NCBI RefSeq assembly: GCF_003967275.1
Contig: NZ_AP018721.1
Coordinates: forward strand, 248,001 to 312,000
Direction: 5' to 3'
DNA: 64,000 nucleotides
Origin: Sulfuritortus calidifontis
GTDB lineage: Bacteria > Pseudomonadota > Gammaproteobacteria > Burkholderiales > Thiobacillaceae
Position 1 is the first letter of the stretch; each line of letters begins with the position of its first letter. Below, one piece after another: positions 54,689-63,960 of the stretch. A program made the translations under genes and the position numbers. Below the pieces are notes generated by a model that made no database searches, had not been told where the DNA came from, and saw nothing but the letters and a program-made list of their open reading frames with translations.

Positions 54689-56100
54689 GTCACCCGGAAG
54701 TTCTTGAATTGCCAAGGATCGTCCAGGTCGAGGTCTTCCGGGAAGGGCCAGTTGCGGTTCTGCAGCGGGGTCCAGTCGGTGTACACCCCGGCCAGCTTGC
54801 CCAGATAGGGTTCGCACATGGCCAGGATGGCGCGGAAATCCAGCTCGTCCGGCTCGCGGATGCCCTGCTCGGGATGCCGGATGGCCCAGGCCATGGCGGC
54901 GACGATGCTGATGGTCACCTGCAGGCTGGTCGCGTTGTTGTAGGGCACCAGGCGCCGGGTCTCCTCGATCGAGAGCTGCGAACCGTACCAATAGGCACCG
55001 CGGCCGTGGCCCATGAGCAGCACGCCCAACTCGTCGCGACCGCCGATCAGGTCCTCGCGCGGGATGCGCCAGCGCGGTTGCAGCTGCCAGTTCTTGCCGG
55101 CCAGCTCGTGCAGCGACAGCACGGCGGCATCGCAGGGATGATAGGCATAGTGCACCGTGGGGCGGTAGCGCACCTGGTCCCCTTCGCGCACCGTCAAAAA
55201 ATCGGCGATCGAGATCGATTCGCCGTGGGTGATGAGAAAGCCGTGATAGGGGCCTTCCAGCGGCGTCCAGCTGCGCACCCGGGTGGCGGCGCCGGGCCGA
55301 TTCAGATAGATCGCGGCATCGCAGCCGTAGCCGTGGCGTGCGCCGTCGGCCGGGAAGTGGCGCTCGTGCGAGCCCCAGCCCAGCTCGGCCGGCTGGCAGC
55401 CCTCGCCGACGAAGGCCTCGACCGACCAGGTGTTGACGAACTCGCCCGGCAGCTTGCGTTCGGCGGCGAGCTGGGTGTCGCGCTCGGCGACGTGGATCAC
55501 CTTCACCCCGAGCTGCATGGCCAGGCGCGCCCACTCCTCCCGGCTCTCGGGTTGGGCGTTGACGCCGGTGGCCTGGGCGATGTCGAGCAGGGCACGCTTG
55601 GTGAAGTGGGATACCAGGCCGGGGTTGGCGCCGTGATTGACGATGGCGGTCGGGCCTTTCGGGTGGGCGCGTCTGAGCGCCAGGGCCGCTTCGCGGAAGG
55701 CGTAGTTCGAGCGTTCCGACGGGCTGACGCCGGGATCGGTATGGCCGCCCGGCCAGGGCTCGATGCAGGTGTCGACATAGAGCACGCCGCGCTGCTGGCA
55801 AAATTCGATCAGGGCCAGCGAGGAGACGTCGAAGGAGACATTGACCAGGAAGTCGCCCGGCCCGAGCAGGCCATCGAGGGTGGCGACGTAGTTGTCCGGC
55901 GTCAGCGCCAAAGACAGCAGCTTCACGCCCAGGGCATGGGCCTCGCCCGTGGGATCGTTGCGCGGCTCGATGATGGTGATGCGCTCGGCCGGCACCGCCA
56001 GATGGCGCAGAATGAGGGGCAGGACGCCCTGTCCGATGGAACCGAAACCGACCATGACGATGCGGCCGGGAAAAGCGGCGTAAGTGGTGGATACACCCAT
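54685..56100 (-). CDS. hss: Homospermidine synthase
   Basis: NAD-dependent enzyme that makes homospermidine from putrescine/spermidine, a common polyamine in betaproteobacteria. The 471 residues carry the Rossmann loop IVMVGFGSIGQGVLPLI, an EPRNDPTGEAHALG region, a VDTCIEPWPGG motif, NHGANPGLVSHFTKRAL, and GYGCDAAIYLNRPGAATRV. An AGGAGA site precedes ATG 56100. Confidence 0.93.
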   Translation of the reverse strand: MGVSTTYAAFPGRIVMVGFGSIGQGVLPLILRHLAVPAERITIIEPRNDPTGEAHALGVKLLSLALTPDNYVATLDGLLGPGDFLVNVSFDVSSLALIEFCQQRGVLYVDTCIEPWPGGHTDPGVSPSERSNYAFREAALALRRAHPKGPTAIVNHGANPGLVSHFTKRALLDIAQATGVNAQPESREEWARLAMQLGVKVIHVAERDTQLAAERKLPGEFVNTWSVEAFVGEGCQPAELGWGSHERHFPADGARHGYGCDAAIYLNRPGAATRVRSWTPLEGPYHGFLITHGESISIADFLTVREGDQVRYRPTVHYAYHPCDAAVLSLHELAGKNWQLQPRWRIPREDLIGGRDELGVLLMGHGRGAYWYGSQLSIEETRRLVPYNNATSLQVTISIVAAMAWAIRHPEQGIREPDELDFRAILAMCEPYLGKLAGVYTDWTPLQNRNWPFPEDLDLDDPWQFKNFRVT

Positions 56101-56140
56101 GTCGCGATCTCCTGTTGTCGATATGTCCGGTGCGGCCGCT

Positions 56141-56902
56141 TCAGCGCAGCAGCCGACGCCGGGTGAGTTTGCAGGCCGCCCAGAAGCCGGCCAGGCCATA
56201 GGCGGCGAGCACGAAACCATGCCACAGGATGTCCTGCGGCCAATGCCCCAGAACCAGGGGCCGGGCCAGTTGCACCGCATGGGTCAGCGGCAGCCAGTCA
56301 GCCGCGGCCTTGAGCCAGGCCGGCAGTTCCGAGGCCGGGTAGAACACCCCACCCAAAAGCACCATGGGCGTGATCGCCAGGGTGAAGTAGTAGAGGAAGA
56401 AATCGTAGTTGGGCGATACCGCGTTGATCGCCAGCCCCAGCCCGGCGAAGCACAGGCCGGTGAGCACGATCACCGGCAAGAGCCCCAAGCTCATGAAGAA
56501 ATCGGCCTGCAGCCCCAGGCCCCAGATCACCAGCAGGATGGCCAGGCCCGACAACAGGCTCTTCGACGCCGCCCAGAACCATTCGCCCAGCAGCACGTCG
56601 GTGAGTCCGAGCGGGGTGTTGAGAATGGCCGCCCAGGTCTTCTGCACGTGCATGCGGGAGAAGGCCGAGTACAGGGTCTCGAAGGTCGCGCTGTTCATCA
56701 CGCTGTAGCACACGGTGCCGGCGGCGAGGAAGTTGAGGTAGGGCACGCCGTTGATGTCGGGCAACAGCCGGCCCAGGCCGTAGCCCAGGCCCAGCATGTA
56801 GAGCATGGGATCGGCCAGGTTGCCCAGCAGCGAGGGGATGGCCAGCTTCTTCCAGACCAGGAAGTTGCGTTGCCAGACGGGGAGAAAGCGCAGGTTCAAC
56901 AC
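56141..56902 (-). CDS. ABC-2 type transporter permease (NodJ-like)
   Basis: A 253-residue membrane protein with six hydrophobic segments. Conserved parts: NPLYML-like ADPMLYMLGLGYGLG near the start, FLAAGTVCYSVMNSATFETLYSAFSRMHVQKTW, and a C-terminal LARPLVLGHWPQD. Partner of the ATPase at 57103. GTG 56902 with AGGGG upstream is chosen. A REP element lies between the two subunits. Confidence 0.88.
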   Translation of the reverse strand: MLNLRFLPVWQRNFLVWKKLAIPSLLGNLADPMLYMLGLGYGLGRLLPDINGVPYLNFLAAGTVCYSVMNSATFETLYSAFSRMHVQKTWAAILNTPLGLTDVLLGEWFWAASKSLLSGLAILLVIWGLGLQADFFMSLGLLPVIVLTGLCFAGLGLAINAVSPNYDFFLYYFTLAITPMVLLGGVFYPASELPAWLKAAADWLPLTHAVQLARPLVLGHWPQDILWHGFVLAAYGLAGFWAACKLTRRRLLR

Positions 56903-56938
56903 TTCAACCCCTGAACCGCAAAGGACGCATCGACATTG

Positions 56939-57050
56939 CACCCCCTCTCCCTCCGGGAGAGGGGTGGGGGTGAGGGGCTGCGCCCAGGACGATATCCGGC
57001 GCCCATGCCCTCACCCGGCTTCGCCACCCTCTCCCGGAGGGAGAGGGGTG
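56939..57050. repeat. REPIN: inverted pair of CTCTCCC/GGGAGAGGG repeats
   Basis: The left unit (CCCTCTCCCTCCGGGAGAGGG) and a right unit with the opposite orientation (CCCTCTCCCGGAGGGAGAGGG, preceded by CCCTCACCCGGCTTCGCC) form a palindromic pair with a short middle. A matching unit occurs at 61647-61687 in reverse orientation. It lies between two subunits of one ABC transporter. Confidence 0.85.
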
Positions 57051-57102
57051 TGTGGATATGTTTCGTCTCGATAGTCATGGCACGCCCGCCTTTGCGGTTG
57101 AT

Positions 57103-58017
57103 TCAATCCCGTAAATCCCGGCCGGTGAGCTTGAGGAAGACGTCTTCCAGATTGGCCGGCCGGTGCAGGTAGCGCAGGTGCGGCATGCCCTCCAGCGCGG
57201 CGATCAGGGCCTGCGGCTCGCTGCTGTAGCAGAACAGGGTCTCGCCCACCTGCTCGCAGCGCCGGCAATAGCGCTCGGCCAGCTTGTCGCACCAGGTGTT
57301 GGCATCCTCGCCGTCGATCTCCACCACATGCGCCTCGACGTGGGCGGCGATCAGTTCGCGCGGCGCGCCTTCGGCGATCAGTCGGCCGTGGTCGATGATG
57401 CTGATGCGGTCGCACAGGCGCTCGGCCTCTTCCATGAAATGGGTGGTCAGCAGCAGCGTCTTGCCCTGGGCGGTGAGCCGGCGCAGGCCCTGCCAGATCA
57501 GGTGCCGCGCCTGGGGGTCGAGGCCGGTGGTCGGCTCGTCGAGGAAGATCACCTCCGGGTCGTTGACCAGGGCGCGGGCCAGGGCCAGGCGCCGCTTCAT
57601 GCCGCCGGACAGGGCCTCGATCCGGGTGTCGGCCTTGCCGGCCAGGCCGGCGAACTCCAAAAGCCCCGGCAGGCGCGCCTCGATCGTGCGTTGGCCAAGG
57701 CCGAAATAACGGCCGAACACCACGAGGTTTTCCCGCACCGTGAAGTCGGGGTCCAGGCTGTCGGCCTGCGGCACCACGCCGACCCGGCTGCGGGCCGCGC
57801 TCGCCTCCTGTGGCAAAGCGTGGCCGAGCAGCTCGATCGTGCCGGCGTCGGCCTCGATCAGCCCCAGGGCGAGGCGCAGGGTGGTCGTCTTGCCGGCCCC
57901 ATTCGGCCCGAGCAGGCCGTGGCAGGTGCCGGGCGCGAGCTCCAGGTTCAGGCCGGCCACCACCTCGGCCGCGCCATACGACTTGTGCAGGTCTCTCAGG
58001 CTAAGTGCGGCTGACAT
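57103..58017 (-). CDS. ABC transporter ATP-binding protein (NodI-like)
   Basis: A 304-residue ATPase. Walker [11 protein letters not shown] (about 37-46), the [32 protein letters not shown] signature/Walker B block (about 135-165), and the H-loop TTHFME. Like NodI/DrrA it carries an extra C-terminal domain of about 80 residues. It works with the permease at 56141; substrate unknown. The start at 58017 overlaps the hydrolase gene by 22 bases. Confidence 0.92.
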   Translation of the reverse strand: MSAALSLRDLHKSYGAAEVVAGLNLELAPGTCHGLLGPNGAGKTTTLRLALGLIEADAGTIELLGHALPQEASAARSRVGVVPQADSLDPDFTVRENLVVFGRYFGLGQRTIEARLPGLLEFAGLAGKADTRIEALSGGMKRRLALARALVNDPEVIFLDEPTTGLDPQARHLIWQGLRRLTAQGKTLLLTTHFMEEAERLCDRISIIDHGRLIAEGAPRELIAAHVEAHVVEIDGEDANTWCDKLAERYCRRCEQVGETLFCYSSEPQALIAALEGMPHLRYLHRPANLEDVFLKLTGRDLRD

Positions 58018-58610
58018 AAGGCGAGCAACTGTTCCTGCAGGGCACGCAGTTTCTTGTGGAAGAAGTGATCGGCGCCGGCGATCACGTGCAGCGGGATGTT
58101 GTGTTGCTGCGCATAGGCCTGCACCGCGGCGAGCGGGATCAGTTCGTCGACCTCGCCGTGGATGATGTCGGTGCGGATGGCGGGCGCTTCGAAGGCATAC
58201 ATCGACACCGCCGGGCCGACCATGACCAGGCGTTCGGCCTTCAAGCGTCGGGCCACGCGGTGCTGGACATAGGCGCCGAAGGAAAAGCCATAGAGCTGCA
58301 AAGGCAGATCACCGAACCTGGGGCAGACGAACCCGGCCACCGCCAGCAGATCCTCGGTCTCGCCCTCGCCGTGGTCGAACTCGCCGTCGCTGGAGCCGAC
58401 GCCGCGGAAGTTGGGCCGCACCGCGACATAGCCGCACTCCACGGCCGCGCGGGCCAAGGTGGTGACCACCTTGTTGTCCATGCTGCCGCCGTGCAGCGGG
58501 TGCGGGTGGGCGATCAGGGCCAGGCCCCGGCGGTTTTCCTCCGGGTCCTCGATCACCGTCTCCACCGCGCCGCCGTCGGCGCGCTTGACCCTGAGCTTGT
58601 AGCGCTTCAT
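57996..58610 (-). CDS. Alpha/beta-hydrolase (YheT/KANL3-Tex30-like)
   Basis: A 204-residue alpha/beta-hydrolase. The first motif [18 protein letters not shown] contains the HxH oxyanion-type turn, [19 protein letters not shown] is typical of the 'COG2945' family, and GFSFGAYVQ is the nucleophile elbow (Ser). DHFFHKK near the end holds the catalytic His. Substrate unknown. Confidence 0.85.
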   Translation of the reverse strand: MKRYKLRVKRADGGAVETVIEDPEENRRGLALIAHPHPLHGGSMDNKVVTTLARAAVECGYVAVRPNFRGVGSSDGEFDHGEGETEDLLAVAGFVCPRFGDLPLQLYGFSFGAYVQHRVARRLKAERLVMVGPAVSMYAFEAPAIRTDIIHGEVDELIPLAAVQAYAQQHNIPLHVIAGADHFFHKKLRALQEQLLALCQPHLA

Positions 58611-58927
58611 CGATCCGGCAAGCGCAGGCGCTCGACGATCTTGCCGTCGCGCAGATGCGATTCGACGATCTCCTCGATGTCGTGCTCGTCGACATAGGTG
58701 TACCAGACCGCATCCGGGTAGACCACGCAAACCGGGCCCTGGTCGCAGCGGTCGAAGCAGCCGGCGCGGTTGACCCGGCAGTCGCCGCCCTTGCCGTGCA
58801 CGCCCAGCTTCTTGGCGTGTTTCTTGGCGTGCTCGAACATCGCCTCGGCGTTGTGGTCGGTGCAGCAGGGGCCGCCGTCCTCGCGCACGTTGAGGCAGAA
58901 AAACAGATGGTGCTTGTAGTAGCTCAT
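58607..58927 (-). CDS. Thioredoxin-fold [2Fe-2S] ferredoxin (Shethna type)
   Basis: A 106-residue (2Fe-2S) ferredoxin. Cluster ligands: FFCLN at about residue 10, GGPCC at 20-21, and NRAGCFDRCDQGP at about 57-61. The thioredoxin-like fold of this family (Clostridium/Azotobacter FeSII-like) is indicated by the Cys spacing. Electron partner unknown. It overlaps the hydrolase by ATGA. Confidence 0.9.
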   Translation of the reverse strand: MSYYKHHLFFCLNVREDGGPCCTDHNAEAMFEHAKKHAKKLGVHGKGGDCRVNRAGCFDRCDQGPVCVVYPDAVWYTYVDEHDIEEIVESHLRDGKIVERLRLPDR

Positions 58928-59283
58928 GGTTCGGTCTCGTTGTATTTCCGGCAGGAGCCCTTGGCGAACTCCACCGGGTATTTGCGCGCATTGATCGCCA
59001 GCTTGTCTTCGGCGGCCTTCAATAAATCGATGTCCAGGGTGTTGGCCAGGCTGACGAGATAGATCAGCACGTCGGCCATCTCCTGGCGCACCGCCTCGCG
59101 CTTGTCGGGCGCCAGCGCATGGCTCTGTTCCTCGGTCAGCCACTGGAAGGGCTCCAGCAGCTCGGCCGCCTCCACGATCAGGGCGGCGGTCAGGTTCTTG
59201 GGCGAGTGGTACAGGTGCCAGTCGCGCTCGCGGCCGAATTGGCGCACCGCCTCGGCCAGCTGTTCGATCGTGTTGATGCTCAT
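58924..59283 (-). CDS. MazG-like nucleotide pyrophosphohydrolase (dCTPase type)
   Basis: A 119-residue all-alpha NTP pyrophosphatase. EAAELLEPFQW and EMADVLIYLVSLAN supply the ExxE...ExxD metal-binding residues. It opens MSINTIEQLAEAVRQFGRERDWHLYHSPKNLTAALIVEAAE. Similar to mouse/bacterial dCTPase and MazG-type housecleaning enzymes. It is the first gene of the four-gene run into the ABC ATPase, overlapping the ferredoxin by four bases. Confidence 0.9.
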   Translation of the reverse strand: MSINTIEQLAEAVRQFGRERDWHLYHSPKNLTAALIVEAAELLEPFQWLTEEQSHALAPDKREAVRQEMADVLIYLVSLANTLDIDLLKAAEDKLAINARKYPVEFAKGSCRKYNETEP

Positions 59284-59400
59284 GGCCCAGCTCCAAAGGT
59301 GTGGGCCGATTTTACCATCCGGTCCCGGCTCGCCCGGCGGCCGCCCGGCAAGGCCGCCGGCGCCGTATAATGTCAGCCGATTCAGGAACTTCGAGCGAAG

Positions 59401-60486
59401 ATGCAAACCCTCACCGTCGATCTTGGCGACCGCAGCTACCCCATCCACATCGGGGGCGGGCTGCTCGAGCGCGTCGATCTCATCGTGCCCCACCTTCCGC
59501 AGCCGCGCGCGGCCATCGTCACCAACACCACCGTCGGCCCGCTCTACCTCGAGCGCCTGACCAAGACGCTGGCAGGCGCGGGTGTCCAAGTCATCCCTAT
59601 CGTGCTGCCCGACGGCGAGGCCTACAAGAACTGGGAAACCCTCAACCTCATCTTCGACGCCCTGCTCACCCACCGGGCCGAGCGCAAGACCACATTGATC
59701 GCCCTGGGCGGCGGCGTCATCGGCGACCTCACGGGTTTTGCCGCCGCCAGCTACCAGCGCGGCGTGCCCTTCATCCAGGTGCCGACCACCCTGCTTGCCC
59801 AGGTCGATTCCTCGGTCGGCGGCAAGACCGGCATCAACCATCCTCTCGGCAAGAATATGATCGGGGCGTTTTATCAGCCGCGTCTGGTGCTGGCCGACAC
59901 CGACACCCTGAACACCCTGCCCGAGCGCGAGCTGTCGGCGGGCCTGGCCGAGGTCATCAAATACGGCCTCATCCGCGACCTGCCCTTCCTGGAATGGCTG
60001 GAGGCCAACATGGACAAGCTGGTGGCGCGCGAGACGGAGGCGCTCGCCTATGCCATCTATCACTCCTGCCGCAACAAGGCCGAGGTGGTGGCGGCGGACG
60101 AGCGCGAGGCGGGCCAGCGGGCGCTGCTCAACCTGGGCCACACCTTCGGCCACGCCATCGAGGCCGGCATGGGCTACGGCAACTGGCTGCACGGTGAGGC
60201 CGTCGCCGCCGGCACCATGCTGGCGGCCGATCTGTCGCGGCGCATGGGCCTGATCTCGGCGGCCGATGTCGCCCGGATCGAGGCCCTGCTGCGGCGCGCC
60301 AAACTGCCTACCGTGGCGCCGAATCTCGGTGCCGAGGTCTATCTCAACTACATGGGCGTGGACAAGAAGGTCGAGGCCGGCAAGTTGCGCTTCGTGTTGT
60401 TCAGGCGCGTGGGCGAGGCCTTCGTCACCGGCGACGTGGCGCCGGAGCTCTTGCGCCAGACCTTGACCGAGGCGGCGCGTGGCTGA
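59401..60486 (+). CDS. aroB: 3-dehydroquinate synthase
   Basis: Second step of the shikimate pathway. The 361 residues carry [69 protein letters not shown], and [15 protein letters not shown] with the Zn ligands. It overlaps dgt by eight bases. aroK is not in the window. Confidence 0.97.
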   Translation: MQTLTVDLGDRSYPIHIGGGLLERVDLIVPHLPQPRAAIVTNTTVGPLYLERLTKTLAGAGVQVIPIVLPDGEAYKNWETLNLIFDALLTHRAERKTTLIALGGGVIGDLTGFAAASYQRGVPFIQVPTTLLAQVDSSVGGKTGINHPLGKNMIGAFYQPRLVLADTDTLNTLPERELSAGLAEVIKYGLIRDLPFLEWLEANMDKLVARETEALAYAIYHSCRNKAEVVAADEREAGQRALLNLGHTFGHAIEAGMGYGNWLHGEAVAAGTMLAADLSRRMGLISAADVARIEALLRRAKLPTVAPNLGAEVYLNYMGVDKKVEAGKLRFVLFRRVGEAFVTGDVAPELLRQTLTEAARG

Positions 60487-61603
60487 TCTGGCCCCCTATG
60501 CCGCCGACCCCGCCAAAAGCCGGGGCCGGCGCCATCCCGAGCCGCCCGCCAGCCCCCGCAGCGAATTCCAGCGCGACCGCGACCGCATCGTCCATTCCAC
60601 CGCCTTTCGCCGGCTGGAATACAAGACCCAGGTCTTCATCAACCACGAAGGCGACCTGTTCCGCACCCGGCTCACCCACAGCATCGAGGTGGCCCAGATC
60701 GGCCGCACCATCGCCCGTCTGCTTGGCCTGAACGAAGACCTCACCGAGACCATCGCGCTCGCGCACGACCTGGGCCACACCCCCTTCGGCCACACCGGCC
60801 AGGACGCGCTCAACGAATGCATGCAGCCGTATGGCGGCTTCGAGCACAACCTGCAGTCGCTGCGGGTGGTCGACGAGCTGGAGCAGAAATATGCCGAGTT
60901 CGAGGGGCTCAACCTCACCTTCGAGGCGCGCGAGGGCATCCTCAAGCACTGCTCGCCGCGCAACGCCCCGCTCTTGGGCGACGTCGGCCAGCGTTTCCTC
61001 GAGGGCAAGCAGCCCTCGCTGGAGGCGCAGATCGCCAACCTGGCCGACGAGATCGCCTACAACAACCACGATGTCGACGACGGCCTGCGCTCGGGTCTGA
61101 TCGCGCTGGAGCAGCTGGAGACCATCGCCCTGTTCCGGCGCCACCTCGACCAGGTGCGTGCCCGCTTCCCCGATCTCACCGACCGCCGCCTCATCCACGA
61201 GACCGTGCGGCGCATGATCAACAGCCTGGTCTGCGACCTGGTCGAGCAAACCCGAGCCAACCTGGCGCAGCATAAGCCGCAGTCGCTCGACGACGTGCGC
61301 GCCTGCCCGCCGCTGGCGGCCTTCAGCCCGGCCATGAAAGAGGCCCACCTGGAGCTCAAGCGCTTTTTGTTTCAGAACCTGTACCGCCACTACCGGGTGG
61401 TACGCATGAGCGAGAAGGGCAAGCGCCTGATCCGCGACCTGTTCGAGGCCTTCACCGCCAACGCCAAGCTGCTGCCGCCGGAATTCCAGGCCCGCGCCGA
61501 GCAGGACCTGGCGCGGGCGGTGGCGGATTACATCGCGGGGATGACGGATCGCTATGCGATCCGGGAGTACCGGCGGATATTCGATATCGAGGAATTGGCC
61601 TAG
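60479..61603 (+). CDS. dgt: dGTPase-family dNTP triphosphohydrolase
   Basis: Removes triphosphate from dNTPs. The 374 residues carry the HD motifs: [38 protein letters not shown], the [15 protein letters not shown] and the [17 protein letters not shown] metal-binding Asp. It is the shorter form (aroB-dgt pair of betaproteobacteria) rather than the 505-residue E. coli Dgt. The start is GTG 60479. Confidence 0.95.
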   Translation: MADLAPYAADPAKSRGRRHPEPPASPRSEFQRDRDRIVHSTAFRRLEYKTQVFINHEGDLFRTRLTHSIEVAQIGRTIARLLGLNEDLTETIALAHDLGHTPFGHTGQDALNECMQPYGGFEHNLQSLRVVDELEQKYAEFEGLNLTFEAREGILKHCSPRNAPLLGDVGQRFLEGKQPSLEAQIANLADEIAYNNHDVDDGLRSGLIALEQLETIALFRRHLDQVRARFPDLTDRRLIHETVRRMINSLVCDLVEQTRANLAQHKPQSLDDVRACPPLAAFSPAMKEAHLELKRFLFQNLYRHYRVVRMSEKGKRLIRDLFEAFTANAKLLPPEFQARAEQDLARAVADYIAGMTDRYAIREYRRIFDIEELA

Positions 61604-62332
61604 GAGCCTGTCGGGCTTATCGAGGGGAAACGAATCCACTTTACTTACCCTCTCCCACCGGGAGAGGGTGGCGAAGCCGGGTGAGGGAATGGGCGCCGAT
61701 AGGCGCCCTGTCGGGCACCCACTTTCTCACCCTGTCCTCTGATAAGCCTCCATCCTTCGGTATCCCGGTGGGAAAGGGTCAAATACATTTGTTTCGGATC
61801 AATAAAACCATCTCGCCCGCTGTTCTTGTGGGCGAACTAAGGAAGGTCTGATTAAGCCGTCATGGCCGGAGCGTGGTTGTTGCCGCTTTAGCGGCTATAC
61901 AACCACGGCCTGCCCCTTGCGGGTGCGCAGGCGGGCATCCAGTTTATTGATCTTTCTGGGTTCCCGCCTGCGCGGGAACGACAAAATCGGACATTTTCAG
62001 AGGCTCACTAAAGCATTCGATAGGCGTAATGCAGTAGGCCGGGGGCGCCCGGCAGCGCGCTACTTTCTTTGCTCGTGCAAAGAAGCCGAAGGCTTCAGTG
62101 CAGACTCACATGCGCAGCATGTTAGTCGGAGCTAAAGGTGGCCAAAGAAAACGAGGTTTCAGTGAAGGCTAATGCCCGCGCATGCGGGCGTTATGCCGGA
62201 ACTAAAGCACGCCCCGCTTCCGCCGACTTCCCCGGTGCCAGAGGGGAAAGTGAAAACCACCCTCACCCCGAACCCCGCTCCCTCAGGGAGCGGGGTTCAG
62301 GGGGGTGCGATGGGCTTTGTTGAGTGAAGGGC
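61604..62332. other. 729-bp intergenic repeat mosaic without genes
   Basis: No credible ORF. It contains the REP-type element (61647-61779), a compound hairpin near 61873-61908 (GTGGTTGT...ACAACCAC around GCCGCTTTAGCGGC), a GCCTGCGCGGGAACGAC-type repeat (about 61965-61983), and two degenerate direct copies of a roughly 55-base unit (about 62085-62135 and 62150-62208, both TTCAGTG...GCATGC/GC...GGA(G/A)CTAAAG). A strong 13-bp inverted pair in the CCCCGCTCCC/GGGAGCGGGG tract lies at 62269-62298. Confidence 0.6.
61647..61779. repeat. REP-type element, reverse copy of the 57-kb unit
   Basis: ACCCTCTCCCACCGGGAGAGGG followed by TGGCGAAGCCGGGTGAGGG (to 61687) is the reverse complement of the right half of the repeat at 56939-57050, with few changes. 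A degenerate inverted partner (CCCGGTGGGAAAGGGT) closes the element at 61779. Confidence 0.75.
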
Positions 62333-62437
62333 TCAAGCCATCTGCGCCACCCACACCACCAAGGCCAGCCAGGTCGCGGCCGCCAAAGTCAAAATGCCGG
62401 GCGCAAGACAGAAGTCTTTGGTTTGAGTGCTATGCAT
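62333..62437 (-). CDS. Possible 34-residue membrane mini-protein
   Basis: A short ORF with ATG at 62435-62437 preceded by GGGAG (nine-base spacing) and a plausible single transmembrane helix (GILTLAAATWLALVVWVAQM). No family was recognised. Too short for ordinary gene finding and lying in a repeat-rich gap, so it is listed with caution. The 305 bases upstream (62438-62742) hold no other visible gene. Confidence 0.4.
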   Translation of the reverse strand: MHSTQTKDFCLAPGILTLAAATWLALVVWVAQMA

Positions 62438-62742
62438 GATTTTTTTCTCCCACGTCTATTTGCACTGCATTTTTATCGTATCTACGACACCCGGAATTGT
62501 GGAGGGCATCCTGTTACTTAAGTATTTCGGTGGGGCGAACTTATCGCCTCATCAAACAGCTGAAGCAGGCCGAAGGGTGAGTCAAAGACAAGAGGCGAGG
62601 CCGTGGCCCGGCGCGGGCCAGCATTGACGTGGGCTGGAGCGGCGTCATGTTGCGACGGTGCGCGCGATTGGCCACATCCGATTCGAGAAGGCGTGGCCTC
62701 GACGAGTCTCGTTTAGTCAGGCACCCCCAACCTTTTCAGGCC

Positions 62743-63447
62743 CTACTTCCTGGGCAACGTCCTTGCCACCACCCACGCCTGCACTTCAACCGCGCCCGCC
62801 TGCTTCACCGTCTTTGCCAGCTCGTTCAGGCTCGCGCCGGTGGTCATGACGTCGTCGACCAGGGCGATACGCTTGCCGCTCAAGTCCTCTCGGCAGGCGA
62901 AGGCGCCACGGATGTTCTTGCGCCGGTCTTTCAGGGGCAGGCTGGCCTGGGGCGGGGCGTTCCTGCTGCGGATGCAGGCGCTGAGCGAGACGGGCAGGGC
63001 CAGCCCACGGGCGAGGCGTTTGGCGATCTCGCCGGCCTGGTTGTAGCCGCGCTCAGCCAGTCGCTTGGGGTGCAGGGGCATGGGGATGAGCAGATCGGGC
63101 CGGCTGTCGATCTGGCCGGCGAGTTGCTCGGCCAGGAAACCCGCGAGGTGCAGGCCCTGGCCGTATTTGTAGTGTTGCAGCAGGGCGTCGAGCGGGTAGG
63201 CGTAGCGGTAGACGGCGCAGGTGACATCGAACGCCGGCGGGTGCTTGAGGCAGCCGCCGCAGACCTCGCCCATGGCGGTGGGCAGGGCGCAGACCGGGCA
63301 GCGGGGCGTGGCCAGGCGCGGCAGGTCGGCCAGGCAGCCCGGGCAGAGCGGGGCACCCTGCACATCGGCGCCGCAGAGCAGGCAGGGCTGGCCGAGACGG
63401 GCCTGTATAATAGATATGCACTTGTTCAGTGCGCGACGAATAATAAT
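62743..63447 (-). CDS. comF: ComF family protein (amidophosphoribosyltransferase-like), non-canonical start likely
   Basis: A type I phosphoribosyltransferase-fold protein linked to DNA uptake. A double Cys zinc ribbon at the N terminus (PCLLCGAD, CPGC, then CPVC and CGGC) is followed by LLIPMPLHPKRLAERGYNQA and the PRPP loop IALVDDVMTTGASLNELA. The only in-frame ATG/GTG/TTG start is GTG 63363, which would remove the first CLLC knuckle. The open frame continues to 63453, where an AGGGAG site lies before CTG/ATT codons. ATT 63447 is used here as a compromise. If the start is GTG 63363, the protein is 206 residues. Confidence 0.8.
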   Translation of the reverse strand: MIIRRALNKCISIIQARLGQPCLLCGADVQGAPLCPGCLADLPRLATPRCPVCALPTAMGEVCGGCLKHPPAFDVTCAVYRYAYPLDALLQHYKYGQGLHLAGFLAEQLAGQIDSRPDLLIPMPLHPKRLAERGYNQAGEIAKRLARGLALPVSLSACIRSRNAPPQASLPLKDRRKNIRGAFACREDLSGKRIALVDDVMTTGASLNELAKTVKQAGAVEVQAWVVARTLPRK

Positions 63448-63510
63448 TGACAGTCTCCCTGGGCTCGCGGATCATGCGCCGGCCTTTAATTTGTGCGGAT
63501 TGTCGCCGAA

Positions 63511-63960
63511 ATGTCGGAAAAACACATCGTCACCGCCGCGTCCTGCCTGCGCAGCGCGCGCCTCTTCAATTACGCCAGCATCATCTCGATCAGCCTGTCG
63601 ACCCTGCTGCTGGTCGTGGGGCTGAACATCAATACCAAGATGAGCTTCCTGCCTTTCGTGCTGTCGGTGCCGCCGATCATGCTCTGGCTGGCCGGCTCGA
63701 TCTTCGTCTACGCCGCCATCGCCCACCATCCCGACGATCGCGTGGTGCATTACAACCGCTGGGCCGGCTATCGCTATTACGCCATGGTCGGCGCCATGGT
63801 GGTGGCGGGCCAGCCGCTCTACGGCATCTTCGAGGACGGCCGCGGCATGTTGCTGGTCTGGGGCATCATGGCCCTGGGCATCGTGCCGCTGGGCATTCGC
63901 GACATCGTCCGTGCCGGCAGGGAAGACTGGAAGGATATCGAAGTGGAGAGACACGCATGA
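63511..63960 (+). CDS. Hypothetical membrane protein with four helices
   Basis: A 149-residue inner-membrane protein with four predicted helices (about 19-37, 44-66, 87-105 and 113-129) and short charged ends. No family was recognised. ATG 63511 is used; GTG 63493 is an alternative. It is divergent from comF. The stop overlaps the next gene start (ATGA). Confidence 0.65.
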   Translation: MSEKHIVTAASCLRSARLFNYASIISISLSTLLLVVGLNINTKMSFLPFVLSVPPIMLWLAGSIFVYAAIAHHPDDRVVHYNRWAGYRYYAMVGAMVVAGQPLYGIFEDGRGMLLVWGIMALGIVPLGIRDIVRAGREDWKDIEVERHA

